Shown here: positions 28,982 to 38,529 of the stretch, piece after piece
Layout of the letters: each line of letters opens with the position of its first letter
Numbering within the stretch: position 1 is the stretch's first letter
Assembly (NCBI GenBank): GCA_902619855.1
Contig: CACNGE010000002.1
Coordinates: 1-64,000 of the forward strand
Direction of reading: 5' to 3'
From: an uncultured Bacteroidota bacterium
GTDB lineage: Bacteria > Bacteroidota > Bacteroidia > Flavobacteriales > Flavobacteriaceae
DNA length: 64,000 nucleotides
Notes under the pieces: generated by a model
What the model saw: only the letters and a program-made list of their open reading frames with translations
The model's database searches: none
Told to the model about the DNA's origin: nothing
Translations under genes and position numbers: made by a program

Positions 28982-29518
28982 TCAACCTTTGAATCGTGCA
29001 GTGAAATTCTTGTAGTAATTGGTGAAATCTTCCTGTGACTTTAATTGTTTATAATCATTGGATGAAAATAGCTTTAGATAAAATTCCATTTGCTGCACAT
29101 TGTGATAGCCAACAATAGGAGCAATATAATTGGCATTCTCATCAAAGAAAGCCACTGTTGGATATCCAGTAATGCCTAGATAGGCAGTGAACTGATGCCG
29201 AGCATTTCTTCCCTTTCGGTTTGGGTCATATCTAGGGTTCTCAAAACGATTCCCATTGAAATTCACCTCCTCTTTACCCTCAGCATTAAATTTTACAGGA
29301 TAATAATTTTGATTGATAAATGAACTGATTTCAGCATTCCCAAAAGTGTTTTTGTCGAGGAGTTTACAAGGTCCGCACCAGCTTGTATATACGTCAACAA
29401 TGATTTTTTTTGGGTTTGATTTTTGAGCAGCCAAAGCCTCATCCATCGTCATCCAGTTGACTTGGGCAGATGAAATAGTGCAGCCAATAAAAAATAGAAT
29501 CAGACTACGTAATCCCAT
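28982..29518 (-). CDS. Exported thioredoxin-fold protein
   Basis: 178-residue protein with a signal peptide (MGLRSLILFFIGCTISSAQ, cut before Gln19). It has a thioredoxin domain with the redox motif WCGPC (Cys48, Cys51) and the cis-proline in GYPTVAFF. The layout resembles the gamma domain of DsbD-like proteins and periplasmic thiol-disulfide carriers. A role in disulfide reduction or isomerisation in the periplasm is inferred. It overlaps the upstream POT transporter by 14 bases. Confidence 0.85.
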   Translation of the reverse strand: MGLRSLILFFIGCTISSAQVNWMTMDEALAAQKSNPKKIIVDVYTSWCGPCKLLDKNTFGNAEISSFINQNYYPVKFNAEGKEEVNFNGNRFENPRYDPNRKGRNARHQFTAYLGITGYPTVAFFDENANYIAPIVGYHNVQQMEFYLKLFSSNDYKQLKSQEDFTNYYKNFTARFKG

Positions 29519-31058
29519 GCATTTTTTGAATCAGAGTTTTATTTAGGATAAGCATCAGTAAACCTGCAAGGACAGGAACAGCAGTAAAAATAAGGAAGAA
29601 GTTAGATAAGCCATATGACTCTGAAATTGAGTCAATAAAACTACCTGTCCAACCCCCGAGGAAATTGGCTATTGCGCTACACACAAACCAAAATCCAAAC
29701 ATTAGGCCGACCAATCGTTTGGGAGCAAGCTTACTCACATAAGACAAGCCCACAGGAGAGATACAAAGCTCCCCCAAAGTGTGAAATAGGTATGCCAAGA
29801 TCAGCCACGCAATACTTACACTTGCTGTGCTTGCGCCAAGTGGAATACCAGATGCCCCATAAGATAAAAAGGCAAATCCAAATCCGAGTAACATCAATCC
29901 TATGGCGAACTTGACAGGTCCACTTGGATTGAGTGAAGAAGCCCATATTTTAGAAAAAATTGGTGCAAAAATGACAATGAAAAGTGAATTGAGAACAGAA
30001 AACCAAGATGCTGGAATTTCAGCAACATCAGAGGCAAACTCCCTGTTGAGCATCCATATAACTATGCCCCAAATGATGGCAAAACTCAATCCTAAAAAGA
30101 AATTAGATAGTATATATTTCCCCAACATATTGCGAAACAATTCATATAGGACATAAGTCAAAATTACCATTGGAACCAGCGTGATGATGGAGTTTACAAT
30201 ATTGAATGTTTTTGATGCAGTACCAACCAAATTTCTGTCAGTATAGTCATTTGCAAATATGGTCATCGATCCACCTGCTTGTTCAAAAGCCCACCAAAAG
30301 AAAATGGTGAATAGAGAGAAAATAACTACCACAAAAAGTCGATCATTTTCAGTTTTTTTAGGTACATCTTCCGTTTCTTCTTCCGTCTCAATTTGCGTTA
30401 GCGCAAGGGCTTTTGGAGATAAACCTATATTTCCAAATATTTTCTGGGCAAACCAAAATTGAAGCATTCCAAAAAACATAAAAATCCCAGCCAAACCAAA
30501 GCCCAAATGCCATCCAACCTTTTCGCCTATATATCCACAAAGCAAAATTCCTAGAAAAGCGCCAGCGTTGATACCCATATAAAAAATGGTATATCCCCCA
30601 TCTTTAAGACTATCACCATTCTTATATAATTGTCCAACAATTGATGAGATATTGGGTTTAAATAATCCATTCCCAATAACCAGACAACTCAGACCAATGA
30701 AAAAGAATGTTGTGGAAAAAGTTTCCAATGCCATTGAGGCGTGGCCAAGAGTCATGATGAAAGCACCTAAAACAGTTGCATTTCTGTACCCTATAAAATT
30801 ATCAGCAAAGAAGCCCCCCAGTATGGGGGTTAAATACACCAACCCAGTGTACCAACCATATAAAGTCAATGCATCTTCTCTCTCCCAAGCCCAACCCTCA
30901 TCGAGCAATGATGAGGTGAGAAATAAAACTAAAATTGCACGCATACCATAGTAGCTGAATCGCTCCCACATCTCTGTAAAAAACAATACAAATAGGCCGA
31001 CAGGATGTCCAGCAATGGTTCTCTGATTGAGGGAAGATCCTCCAAATTGGTTTGACAT
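29505..31058 (-). CDS. POT-family proton-dependent oligopeptide transporter
   Basis: Inner-membrane MFS symporter that imports di- and tripeptides with protons. I start at MSNQFGGSSLNQRTIAGHP (31058) in place of the track start 45 bases upstream. The substrate/proton signature appears as FTEMWERFSYYGMRAIL with its ExxER motif, and GNGLFKPNISSIVGQLY is the second family signature. LGELCISPVGLSYVSKLAP is also typical. About 14 helices are visible. It is divergent from the HMG-CoA reductase gene. Confidence 0.94.
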   Translation of the reverse strand: MSNQFGGSSLNQRTIAGHPVGLFVLFFTEMWERFSYYGMRAILVLFLTSSLLDEGWAWEREDALTLYGWYTGLVYLTPILGGFFADNFIGYRNATVLGAFIMTLGHASMALETFSTTFFFIGLSCLVIGNGLFKPNISSIVGQLYKNGDSLKDGGYTIFYMGINAGAFLGILLCGYIGEKVGWHLGFGLAGIFMFFGMLQFWFAQKIFGNIGLSPKALALTQIETEEETEDVPKKTENDRLFVVVIFSLFTIFFWWAFEQAGGSMTIFANDYTDRNLVGTASKTFNIVNSIITLVPMVILTYVLYELFRNMLGKYILSNFFLGLSFAIIWGIVIWMLNREFASDVAEIPASWFSVLNSLFIVIFAPIFSKIWASSLNPSGPVKFAIGLMLLGFGFAFLSYGASGIPLGASTASVSIAWLILAYLFHTLGELCISPVGLSYVSKLAPKRLVGLMFGFWFVCSAIANFLGGWTGSFIDSISESYGLSNFFLIFTAVPVLAGLLMLILNKTLIQKMHGIT

Positions 31059-31149
31059 GATACCTAGGTTTTTGTTGAGATTTGCTAATATATGACTTTT
31101 CAATCATTCGCTGATTCGTTTAATATACAAGATATCTTATCTTTACACC

Positions 31150-32475
31150 ATGGCAAATGAGGGTGTTCAAAACGGATTGGTTTCGGGCTTTTCCAAAAAA
31201 TCAAAACAAGATAAGATCGAATGGATTACCAATAAATGCTTTTCCAATCCTACACAAGCCAAAGAGATACTTCAAACCTATTGGAACTCAGACGAACAGT
31301 TACAGAACTTACACGATGAATTTATTGAAAATGCTATCAGTAACTTTTATTTACCCTTAGCAGTTGCGCCTAACTTCGTCATCAATGGGAAGAGCTATGT
31401 TCTTCCAATGGTTACAGAAGAAAGCTCGGTGGTTGCTGCCTCGGCCAATGCTGCTAAATTTTGGGCTACTCGTGGGGGGTTTCATGCCGAAATAGTGGGG
31501 ACAGAAAAAACAGGTCAAGTTCATTTTTTATTTACAGGATCTCATCAAAGCCTGAAGAGCTTTTTCAAAACTGTCAAACCCACGCTGCTAAAGGAAACAG
31601 AAGCCATTACCAAAAACATGCGTCAACGAGGGGGCGGTATCCTTGATATTGAACTGCTCGACTGTACCAAAAATATGGCAAACTATTACCAGTTGCACGT
31701 TCGCTTTGAGACTGCAGATGCGATGGGTGCTAATTTTATCAATTCGTGCCTCGAGCAACTTGCCCAAACTCTCCAAAATGAAGCTACTATCTATCCTCAT
31801 TTTTCTGAAACTGAAAAACAAATCGAGTTGGTGATGAGCATCTTATCTAACTATGTGCCTGGTAGTCGCGTAAAAGCCTGGGTAAGCTGTCCTGTAGCAG
31901 ATTTGGGAGATGATAGTGATGTCCTTGCCAAAAAGTTTGTAAAAGCAGTTAAAATCGCGCATCACAACGTATACAGAGCAGTCACGCACAACAAAGGCAT
32001 TATGAATGGGATCGATGCGTTAGCCATTGCTACAGGCAATGATTTTAGGGCAGTGGAGGCTGGCATACATGCCTATGCTGCAAAAGATGGAAACTACAAA
32101 GGGCTATCAAAAGCACGAATAGAGAAAGATGTATTTTGGTTTGAGCTTGAAATACCACTAGCAGTGGGAACAGTTGGTGGGTTAACAAAGCTTCACCCCA
32201 TGGTACAATTGTCGCATCAATTACTACAAAATCCAAATGCTAAAGAGCTAATGCAAATCATGGCAGTGAGTGGATTAGCGCAAAATTTTGCTGCCTTGCG
32301 TTCATTGGTCACCACTGGTATCCAGAGAGGACATATGAAAATGCATTTGCTGAACATACTCAACCAAATGGGTGCTAACCAATCCGAAAAAGAGGCAATG
32401 ATCAAGCACTTTACAACCAATGTTGTTAGTTATAATGCCGTTGAACAAACACTAGCAGCATGGCGGAAAAACTGA
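31150..32475 (+). CDS. Hydroxymethylglutaryl-CoA reductase, class II type
   Basis: 441-residue HMG-CoA reductase of the bacterial class II form. Flavobacteria normally make isoprenoids through mevalonate, and this enzyme forms mevalonate from HMG-CoA. Motifs seen are TEESSVVAASANAAKFW (substrate loop), TADAMGANFINSCLE (cofactor site), DALAIATGNDFRAVEAGIHA and the C-terminal GIQRGHMKMHLLNI carrying the catalytic histidine. A biosynthetic and not degradative role is inferred from the kinase gene that overlaps its end by 16 bases. Confidence 0.93.
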   Translation: MANEGVQNGLVSGFSKKSKQDKIEWITNKCFSNPTQAKEILQTYWNSDEQLQNLHDEFIENAISNFYLPLAVAPNFVINGKSYVLPMVTEESSVVAASANAAKFWATRGGFHAEIVGTEKTGQVHFLFTGSHQSLKSFFKTVKPTLLKETEAITKNMRQRGGGILDIELLDCTKNMANYYQLHVRFETADAMGANFINSCLEQLAQTLQNEATIYPHFSETEKQIELVMSILSNYVPGSRVKAWVSCPVADLGDDSDVLAKKFVKAVKIAHHNVYRAVTHNKGIMNGIDALAIATGNDFRAVEAGIHAYAAKDGNYKGLSKARIEKDVFWFELEIPLAVGTVGGLTKLHPMVQLSHQLLQNPNAKELMQIMAVSGLAQNFAALRSLVTTGIQRGHMKMHLLNILNQMGANQSEKEAMIKHFTTNVVSYNAVEQTLAAWRKN

Positions 32476-33374
32476 CATATTATAGCGCTGGGAAGTTGCT
32501 CATCACGAGTGAATATGCAGTAATCGATGGAGCTTGTGCCCTCGCTTTACCAACCAAATTGGGGCAACGCATGACTGTTATTGATGCGGAAAAATCTCAC
32601 TTGCATTGGGTAGCAAAGGACATGGATGGAAAAATTTGGTTTGAAAATGATTTTGACACGATTGATTTTAATCCCATTCATCAAAAGGATAATGTGTCGA
32701 AACGACTCCAACAAATCTTAATCAATGTGCGTGAGCAAAACCAAAATTTTTTGGCAGAATTGAAAGGAGCAGTTATTGAAACCCAACTCAATTTTTCAAG
32801 AAACTGGGGTCTTGGAAGTTCATCGACATTGATCAATAATATAGCGCAATGGGCGAATGTAAATCCATTTGATTTGCAACAAAAAGTTTTTGGAGGAAGT
32901 GGATATGATATTGCATGTGCCCAAAAATCTTACCCTATCACTTATCAGCTGATCAACCAAAATCCAATTGTAACAGATGTGAGCTTTCACCCTCCATTTC
33001 ATCAGCATTTGTTTTTCGTATATATGAACAAAAAGCAAAACAGTCGAGCTTCTATTCGTCATTACTACAAGGGTGTGACAGATCAGTTGATTGATGCACT
33101 GAACACACTCACAAAAAAGTTCATAGACGCCAAAACTGTGAGTGATTTCCAGATGCTAATGCTTGCACATGAAAGCATTGTCTCCAAACTGATTGGCATT
33201 GAGCCAGTAAAGGAGGCTGAATTTTCAGACTATGAAGGGGTAGTCAAGAGCCTAGGTGCTTGGGGAGGAGATTTTGTTCTTGCTTGTGGCTCTACAAAAA
33301 GCAAGGAATATTTTGCAGCAAAAGGGTTTAAAGTGTGTTTTGCCTATACTGAACTTATTTCTACCGCTATTTAA
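32460..33374 (+). CDS. GYDIA-family GHMP kinase, mevalonate-pathway associated
   Basis: 304-residue small-molecule kinase of the GHMP superfamily. The phosphate loop is NWGLGSSSTLINN, followed by the family's namesake motif in GGSGYDIACAQ. The N-terminal substrate strand is SAGKLLITSEYAVIDGA and the third motif SLGAWGGDFVLAC. It overlaps HMG-CoA reductase, so phosphorylation of mevalonate or a derivative is the natural guess, but the exact substrate cannot be read from sequence. Its last codons overlap a remnant of a gene on the other strand. Confidence 0.88.
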   Translation: MAEKLTYYSAGKLLITSEYAVIDGACALALPTKLGQRMTVIDAEKSHLHWVAKDMDGKIWFENDFDTIDFNPIHQKDNVSKRLQQILINVREQNQNFLAELKGAVIETQLNFSRNWGLGSSSTLINNIAQWANVNPFDLQQKVFGGSGYDIACAQKSYPITYQLINQNPIVTDVSFHPPFHQHLFFVYMNKKQNSRASIRHYYKGVTDQLIDALNTLTKKFIDAKTVSDFQMLMLAHESIVSKLIGIEPVKEAEFSDYEGVVKSLGAWGGDFVLACGSTKSKEYFAAKGFKVCFAYTELISTAI

Positions 33375-33483
33375 AATCAAGAGTAATCACCAAAGTCACT
33401 GCTGATCCAGTTGGCTTTCCTTTGTCATCATGTAAATCTTCTATTTTGAAACTCAATTCATTATTTGTTGTAACAATTGAAGA
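33367..33483 (-). pseudogene. C-terminal remnant of a LytS-type sensor histidine kinase
   Basis: The minus strand reads SIVTTNNELSFKIEDL followed by HDDKGKPTGSAVTLVITLDFK and a TAG. This resembles the extreme C-terminus of LytS-family sensor kinases, where a segment of the type VxIxDLxDxxGxPTGTxVxIxIPL ends the ATPase domain. About 38 codons are recognisable; upstream the frame soon meets a stop, and no kinase body is present. It overlaps the end of the GYDIA kinase gene. The match is by pattern only. Confidence 0.45.
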
Positions 33484-33578
33484 TGTCGATAAAATTAAAA
33501 TGAACCGAAAAAAAATTTCTTAAGCTATCGATAGTGTGGCTGCGAAAAATCAAACAATGCCCGAATTATGTCGTTATT

Positions 33579-33691
33579 TAATTTTGTAAAGTTTGGCATG
33601 ATAAATGTGACGTAGTATTTAACTTAATAATTTTTTGTTAGTTATTGTTTTTTACGCCTGCACTGCTTATACCTTGGTGCAGGCGTTTTTT
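33579..33691 (+). ncRNA. Possible small RNA or long 3' UTR in the 33375-33742 gap
   Basis: The 368-base gap before the mechanosensitive channel gene has an exact -7 element, TAATTTTG (33579-33586), but no clear -33 element. It is followed by about 65 bases without an ORF and then a strong terminator ending near 33691. A transcript from about 33593 would be roughly 100 bases with an imperfect AU-rich hairpin (AACTTAATAA with TTGTTAGTT) and the terminator hairpin. It could equally be the trailer of the HMG-CoA reductase/kinase transcript. Confidence 0.3.
33654..33691 (+). terminator. Rho-independent terminator
   Basis: ACGCCTGCAC and GTGCAGGCGT form a perfect ten-base-pair stem with a 13-base loop, followed by six T residues. 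It lies 280 bases after the GYDIA kinase stop and 52 bases before the channel gene. Confidence 0.9.
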
Positions 33692-33742
33692 ATAATGTTT
33701 AGCTATCTTTATAGATGATAAAAATAATACTTTTACTTTTTT

Positions 33743-34987
33743 ATGAATTTAAATCGTTACCTCTTTATAGAATTTCTAAACAAACAAAATATTGAAATTG
33801 GTCTTGCTTGGTGGATTGATTTCATTGTTACATCATCCCTACTTTTACTTATATCTTTTCTATTGGCCACTGTTTCAAAAGCTGTTATTAAAAAGATTTT
33901 AATTAAACTTTCTAGACAAACAAAAACGCATTTGGATGACTATCTTTTATCATCTGGTTTTTCAAAAAATATCTCTAGACTAATACCTTATGTTTTTCTG
34001 CTCTCTATAGTACCGTTTTGGATTGTTGATAGCCCCACTACAACCTCGAACGTAATGTTACTACTCAATGTATATGGGGTAATTGTTTCGGTTTGGATTT
34101 TTATAAGCATTCTCCAAACATTACGCGCTTATTTAATCACACTTGAATCATTTAAAGACAAGCCTATAGACAGCTATGTTCAGGTTTTTATGTTGCTCAT
34201 TTGGATCATCGGGATCATCGTAATTTTTTCTATCCTCACTGGAAAAGAAGTTGGATATTTCCTAACAGCAATGGGAGCACTATCGGCAGTGCTGCTATTG
34301 ATATTTAAAGACACCATTTTAGGGTTTGTTGCCAGCATTCAGATTGCAGCAAATGATTTGGTGAGAATTGGCGATTGGGTTACGATGGAAAAATATGGTG
34401 CAGATGGCGATGTGATAGAGATTAATCTATCAACTGTTAAGATTCAAAACTTTGACAAGACCATCACAACCATTCCAACCTATAATCTGATTTCTGATTC
34501 CTTTAAGAATTGGCGAGGTATGGCAGAATCTGCTGGGCGGCGTATCAAACGCTCCATTCTGATCAGTACGCCGAGTATTCGCTTTCTAGAAAGTGGTGAA
34601 TTAGAAAAACTACGTCAAATTGAACGAATTTCAACCTATCTCTCAGAACGAACTTCTGAAATCGATCAAGACAATCAAGCATCAAAAAGCGATAAGTCGA
34701 TTGCCATTAATGGTCGAAATCTGACCAATTTGGGTGTTTACCGACAGTATGTTGAAAATTATCTAAAAACGCATCCCAAAATCAGTGATCAACTAACCGT
34801 AATGTGTCGCCAGCTTCCCCCTAACCAATTTGGTGCAACTCCATTGGAAGTTTATGCCTTCAGTAATGATAAAGAGTGGGTGGCATATGAGCACCTGATT
34901 GCGGATATATTTGATCATTTATTAGGTGCATTAGAATATTTTGATGTAAAGAGTTTTGAAGTAGGTTCTCCAAAAATTCGAGATTAG
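33743..34987 (+). CDS. MscS-family mechanosensitive channel, YbdG-like
   Basis: 414-residue inner-membrane channel that opens under membrane tension during osmotic downshock. About five helices precede the pore and beta domain. The segment DWVTMEKYGADGDVIEINLS, then TVKIQNFDKTITTIPTYNL and FKNWRGMAESAGRRIKRSI, is close to E. coli YbdG, a 415-residue low-conductance MscS relative. YbdG-type proteins carry a cytoplasmic insert, which fits the spacing after ISTPSIRFL. The gene stands alone, with a terminator upstream and a convergent gene 11 bases downstream. Confidence 0.92.
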   Translation: MNLNRYLFIEFLNKQNIEIGLAWWIDFIVTSSLLLLISFLLATVSKAVIKKILIKLSRQTKTHLDDYLLSSGFSKNISRLIPYVFLLSIVPFWIVDSPTTTSNVMLLLNVYGVIVSVWIFISILQTLRAYLITLESFKDKPIDSYVQVFMLLIWIIGIIVIFSILTGKEVGYFLTAMGALSAVLLLIFKDTILGFVASIQIAANDLVRIGDWVTMEKYGADGDVIEINLSTVKIQNFDKTITTIPTYNLISDSFKNWRGMAESAGRRIKRSILISTPSIRFLESGELEKLRQIERISTYLSERTSEIDQDNQASKSDKSIAINGRNLTNLGVYRQYVENYLKTHPKISDQLTVMCRQLPPNQFGATPLEVYAFSNDKEWVAYEHLIADIFDHLLGALEYFDVKSFEVGSPKIRD

Positions 34988-34998
34988 ATCTGTTTTTC

Positions 34999-36429
34999 TT
35001 ACTTTATATATGAAAACGGAAAAATATAGCTCATTCCCATCTGGATCCCGATTCCTTGTGCATCGGCTGGAGTCGCAATGCCACCAAAATCATTTATTGC
35101 CATATGGAATTGCAAAGGTCCAAAACGAAATGCCGCAGCACAAGCCCAGACGGTATCGCCTCCAACGAACATCATTGTAGGTGATAAGCTAAGTGCGTTT
35201 CGAATCCCTAAATTGGCAGAAAATGCATAGGTGTCTCGCTTGTAATAAGGAGTGGCGTAGTGGGCATACATTGCGCCAAAGTCAAGGTTTTTAAGCAAGC
35301 GAAACTCAGCACCCATCGAAATCGTATATGGCAATTTCTCTGTGTAGGAATCTTCTGTAAGCTGGAAACTAAATTCATTTTTGATATCCTCTTTAAGCTC
35401 GTCTAATACATCCTCTGGGCTTTTGTAGTCGTCTGCCTGATCGTCAATCGAGTCACTGAAATCAGCCCCTGTGTAGCGATATGTTGTTTCAAGGGTTAGT
35501 TGTTTGATATCATTTTTCCATCGTATTTCGCCAATATCCGTAACAGCAGCACTCAATACAAGCTTTGGACTGACAGTATAGACTAGTCCCAGATCTACCG
35601 CATAACCCGGATTGTCGGTTGAAAAGATTTGATTGGGGGAGCCTACACTGATATCATCAATTAAATCGTAAGTATCTAAAGTAAACTCTATGGGTCCAGA
35701 AACTCGAATATCTGCTTCCGCACCTATTTCAAGGGTGTTGTCTGATTCTATTCCACGAAGAGACAAGGCAAACTTGTTTGTTGTGATGTTAAGTCCACCC
35801 AATAAATATTTTAGTCTTAATCCAGCCCATAGTTTGTCATCTATTTCTCTTGCATAGGTAGCACCCAGTTCTGAATAAACAGAGCTGTTAATTCGAGCAT
35901 GTCCTGTTGAGAAGTCCTGATCATAGAAAGGCGCATTTCCTTGGGTCAGCAATTCAACATAGTTTTTATCGAAGCTTAGCCCACCTGTTACACGCTGTCG
36001 AATTCCGAACCCAAAATAAGAACTTCTCTGTATTTTAATTTCATTATCAACTTTATATTCATTGGCAGTCCTTACAAAACCAAACTGAACAAGAAGAACT
36101 TCTCCGCTAATATCAAGATAATTTTTATTACCCAAGGCCTTACGAAATCGATTAAAATCTAAAACTATAGAGTCTGCCAAATTTCCTGTCCCCTTTTGAA
36201 TCAGGTCACTATATCTAAAATTCAAATTTGTTTCCAAGGCAAAGGATTGGATATCGATGTGTTTAGTTATGGAATCCGCAACAAATAATATAGGATTAAA
36301 ATGAAGCTTTGATGTATTGTTTTTCTGGTGATAAGTGGAATAACTAATTTGTGAGTAGCTCGAAGATATCATAAAAAGTAAAACGAAAGACAACCTACCT
36401 CGCACAAAATGTAAAGTTCTATTATTCAT
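34999..36429 (-). CDS. DUF5723-like outer-membrane barrel protein
   Basis: About 476 residues from the ATG at 36429 (MNNRTLHFVRGRLSFVLLFM, signal peptide ending near YSQ); the track uses 36459. The body has alternating beta-strand patterns with aromatic ends and the segment LVLSAAVTDIGEIRWKND, typical of DUF5723 and related Bacteroidota barrels. It closes with SYIFPFSYIK. Function is not known. It overlaps the end of the upstream lipoprotein gene and is the last gene of the giant-adhesin unit, which suggests a role in display or anchoring of surface proteins. Confidence 0.7.
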   Translation of the reverse strand: MNNRTLHFVRGRLSFVLLFMISSSYSQISYSTYHQKNNTSKLHFNPILFVADSITKHIDIQSFALETNLNFRYSDLIQKGTGNLADSIVLDFNRFRKALGNKNYLDISGEVLLVQFGFVRTANEYKVDNEIKIQRSSYFGFGIRQRVTGGLSFDKNYVELLTQGNAPFYDQDFSTGHARINSSVYSELGATYAREIDDKLWAGLRLKYLLGGLNITTNKFALSLRGIESDNTLEIGAEADIRVSGPIEFTLDTYDLIDDISVGSPNQIFSTDNPGYAVDLGLVYTVSPKLVLSAAVTDIGEIRWKNDIKQLTLETTYRYTGADFSDSIDDQADDYKSPEDVLDELKEDIKNEFSFQLTEDSYTEKLPYTISMGAEFRLLKNLDFGAMYAHYATPYYKRDTYAFSANLGIRNALSLSPTMMFVGGDTVWACAAAFRFGPLQFHMAINDFGGIATPADAQGIGIQMGMSYIFPFSYIK

Positions 36430-38512
36430 CAACATCGATTTTAACTTCAAGTTGGACATTTAATTCGATTGTTGAATTGGCAGAAATTATAGCATTCTTA
36501 GTTTCGGCGTCGGAAGAGCTAATCATCAATTCAAAAGGAATACCGTTTACATCCGCTAAGTCCGTGATTTCGTCTTGAGTTAAAGAAATCGACATTCTTC
36601 CTGAAGCGGGCTCCGTCACCTCCCCGATGTCAGAAATAGGAGCGGGATTTAGCAATAAGGGGTCCAGCTCGAAAAATACATTTTTAGAGAGAGTATCAAT
36701 CATTTGTGTATTTAATTGAACCTCGAGAGGTAGTTCTGAGCGATAATCAAAATGTAGCGTTGCTTCAAATATTTGGTCAAGATCACTTGTGTCAATCGGA
36801 GAATCGATGGTCAAGGTGTCTAAAATTTCTACATTGTTAATATTAAAATGCAAAGGCGTTTCAGCATAAATGTCAATCCAAAACTCGGACTCATCATGCA
36901 AAAAATTATCATTTACTGCATTTGGATTTACATCTAGGGTTGCATTAAGATTGAGTTTGTCATCTGGAATGAACGATATGAATTCGTCCAGGTTGCTATT
37001 GGATTTATCATAGAACCATTCGGTTTGAGCAATCTCATATAGTTGTGTAGCTGCTTCAATAGGTTGATCATTATTGTCTAAAACAAACTGGAATTGAGAG
37101 CCATCAGTTCTCTTCCCAAATAAATCGTAAGAAAATGACAACGGAATCCCAAAGCCGTTGTGTGCTGTAAATGTTAGTTTTGAGTCGGCAACACTTACTT
37201 TGTCATACAAATCGGTGAGTTTTTGATTAATTTGAATTGAATCTGAAACAATGTGTTGTTTGGTAGTAAAGTTTCCATACACATACTCAAAATCAACAAC
37301 ATCAAATAAAGCTTTATAATGCAAATCCCGATTTGCTTCAAGTATGTCACCTTGCTGTAGATCGATCGTCAAATCATAGTCAATTGAAAATTGGCTACTG
37401 CCTGTGACTGGATCTGTAGTGAATTCAATAGCTGTGTTTTTTAAATCCTCCAAAAAAACTTGTGTTTGATTGTTTCCAAGAACTGTATAATGTAATTGAA
37501 GAGGTAGTCCATCAACAGTAAGGTCATCGCTGTTAATATGTAACTCAATAGTATGATCAATTTCATTGACGAATTCTAACTTCATAATACTTTCTTCAAG
37601 ATACATCTGTGCAAGTGATATATCACCACTTTCATCAAGTTCTATTGATGTTGAAAAGGAATAGTTAAAACTTTGAGCTTGATTTAATTCCAACTGATCA
37701 ACGCTTGCATCGAATAAGCTGAATTGAGTGTCAATAAACTGGCTTTGACTATCGACTATAATTGTTTGGGTACTTCCAAGAGATTGGATATCCATGCGAG
37801 CTTCTAATTTTTTAGAAATTATCAAACCGTCAATTTGAATAAAAGACATTTCTGAAGTATTTTTTGCTATCGAAAAGGTTTCAGAAGATGTTATCAGTTG
37901 GTTGTTTTCATCGTAAATTAATATTCTTACATCCGCATCAATCGGAAACTCATTTGTAACCGTAAATTCTATTGAACCATCAAAAAATCTGACACTTTGA
38001 TATGGCTCATTATAAAAATCTATGGTTCCCAGAGTAATTGTAGACTGAAATGAAGGATTCACTATTGTTGTGCCATCAGGAATTTGAGTAACTTCGCTCA
38101 TCGAAATCCGATTAAAATAATTGGTTGTATTTTCCAATTCTACTGCAGACAAAGTGTATGTAGACTCAACTTCGGAAGAAAGCTCTGTTGGGTCATAAAT
38201 ATCCTCAATTGAGGTTTCTACCAGTCTTTGAATCGAATCGGAAACATAAATAGTCGCATAATCATCTCTTTCATAATCAACGTTGAAATCTAGACGATCG
38301 AGAAAAGAGTTGAGTTGAATATCGGCTTTAGCAACTGGAAGTTTTAAACTAGGTGTCAAGCCTGTATCATTACTTAGTTTATCGAGCTCGAATAATTCGG
38401 TGTCACAAGACAGTTGTATTCCCAAACAAAATAATAAAAAAAATACTAAAGGTTTTATTAGTTGACGCAAGGTTAATAGTTTTGATAAAATTATATAAAA
38501 CAAGTATTGCAA
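36422..38512 (-). CDS. Large hypothetical lipoprotein, beta-rich
   Basis: I do not recognise a named family. The 696-residue product has a lipoprotein signal ending GIQLSC (lipid Cys36) and no other cysteine after it. The rest is acidic, low in lysine and predicted to be almost all beta strand. It reads as several Ig-like or PapD-like sandwiches; examples are SIEFTVTNEFPIDADVRILI and LTFTAHNGFGIPLSFSYDLF. It lies 17 bases after the sprF-like gene and overlaps the barrel gene downstream. An outer-membrane lipoprotein helping anchor or export the giant adhesin is my inference. The short alkaline stretch before the signal may mean a later true start. Confidence 0.7.
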   Translation of the reverse strand: MQYLFYIILSKLLTLRQLIKPLVFFLLFCLGIQLSCDTELFELDKLSNDTGLTPSLKLPVAKADIQLNSFLDRLDFNVDYERDDYATIYVSDSIQRLVETSIEDIYDPTELSSEVESTYTLSAVELENTTNYFNRISMSEVTQIPDGTTIVNPSFQSTITLGTIDFYNEPYQSVRFFDGSIEFTVTNEFPIDADVRILIYDENNQLITSSETFSIAKNTSEMSFIQIDGLIISKKLEARMDIQSLGSTQTIIVDSQSQFIDTQFSLFDASVDQLELNQAQSFNYSFSTSIELDESGDISLAQMYLEESIMKLEFVNEIDHTIELHINSDDLTVDGLPLQLHYTVLGNNQTQVFLEDLKNTAIEFTTDPVTGSSQFSIDYDLTIDLQQGDILEANRDLHYKALFDVVDFEYVYGNFTTKQHIVSDSIQINQKLTDLYDKVSVADSKLTFTAHNGFGIPLSFSYDLFGKRTDGSQFQFVLDNNDQPIEAATQLYEIAQTEWFYDKSNSNLDEFISFIPDDKLNLNATLDVNPNAVNDNFLHDESEFWIDIYAETPLHFNINNVEILDTLTIDSPIDTSDLDQIFEATLHFDYRSELPLEVQLNTQMIDTLSKNVFFELDPLLLNPAPISDIGEVTEPASGRMSISLTQDEITDLADVNGIPFELMISSSDAETKNAIISANSTIELNVQLEVKIDVDE

Positions 38513-38529
38513 TCGCCGTTAATTGGGTC

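Noticed and set aside
31139-31149. A -7 element (TATCTTTA) for HMG-CoA reductase
   Set aside because: It has one mismatch and no TTG at the right distance, so it was too weak to list as a feature.
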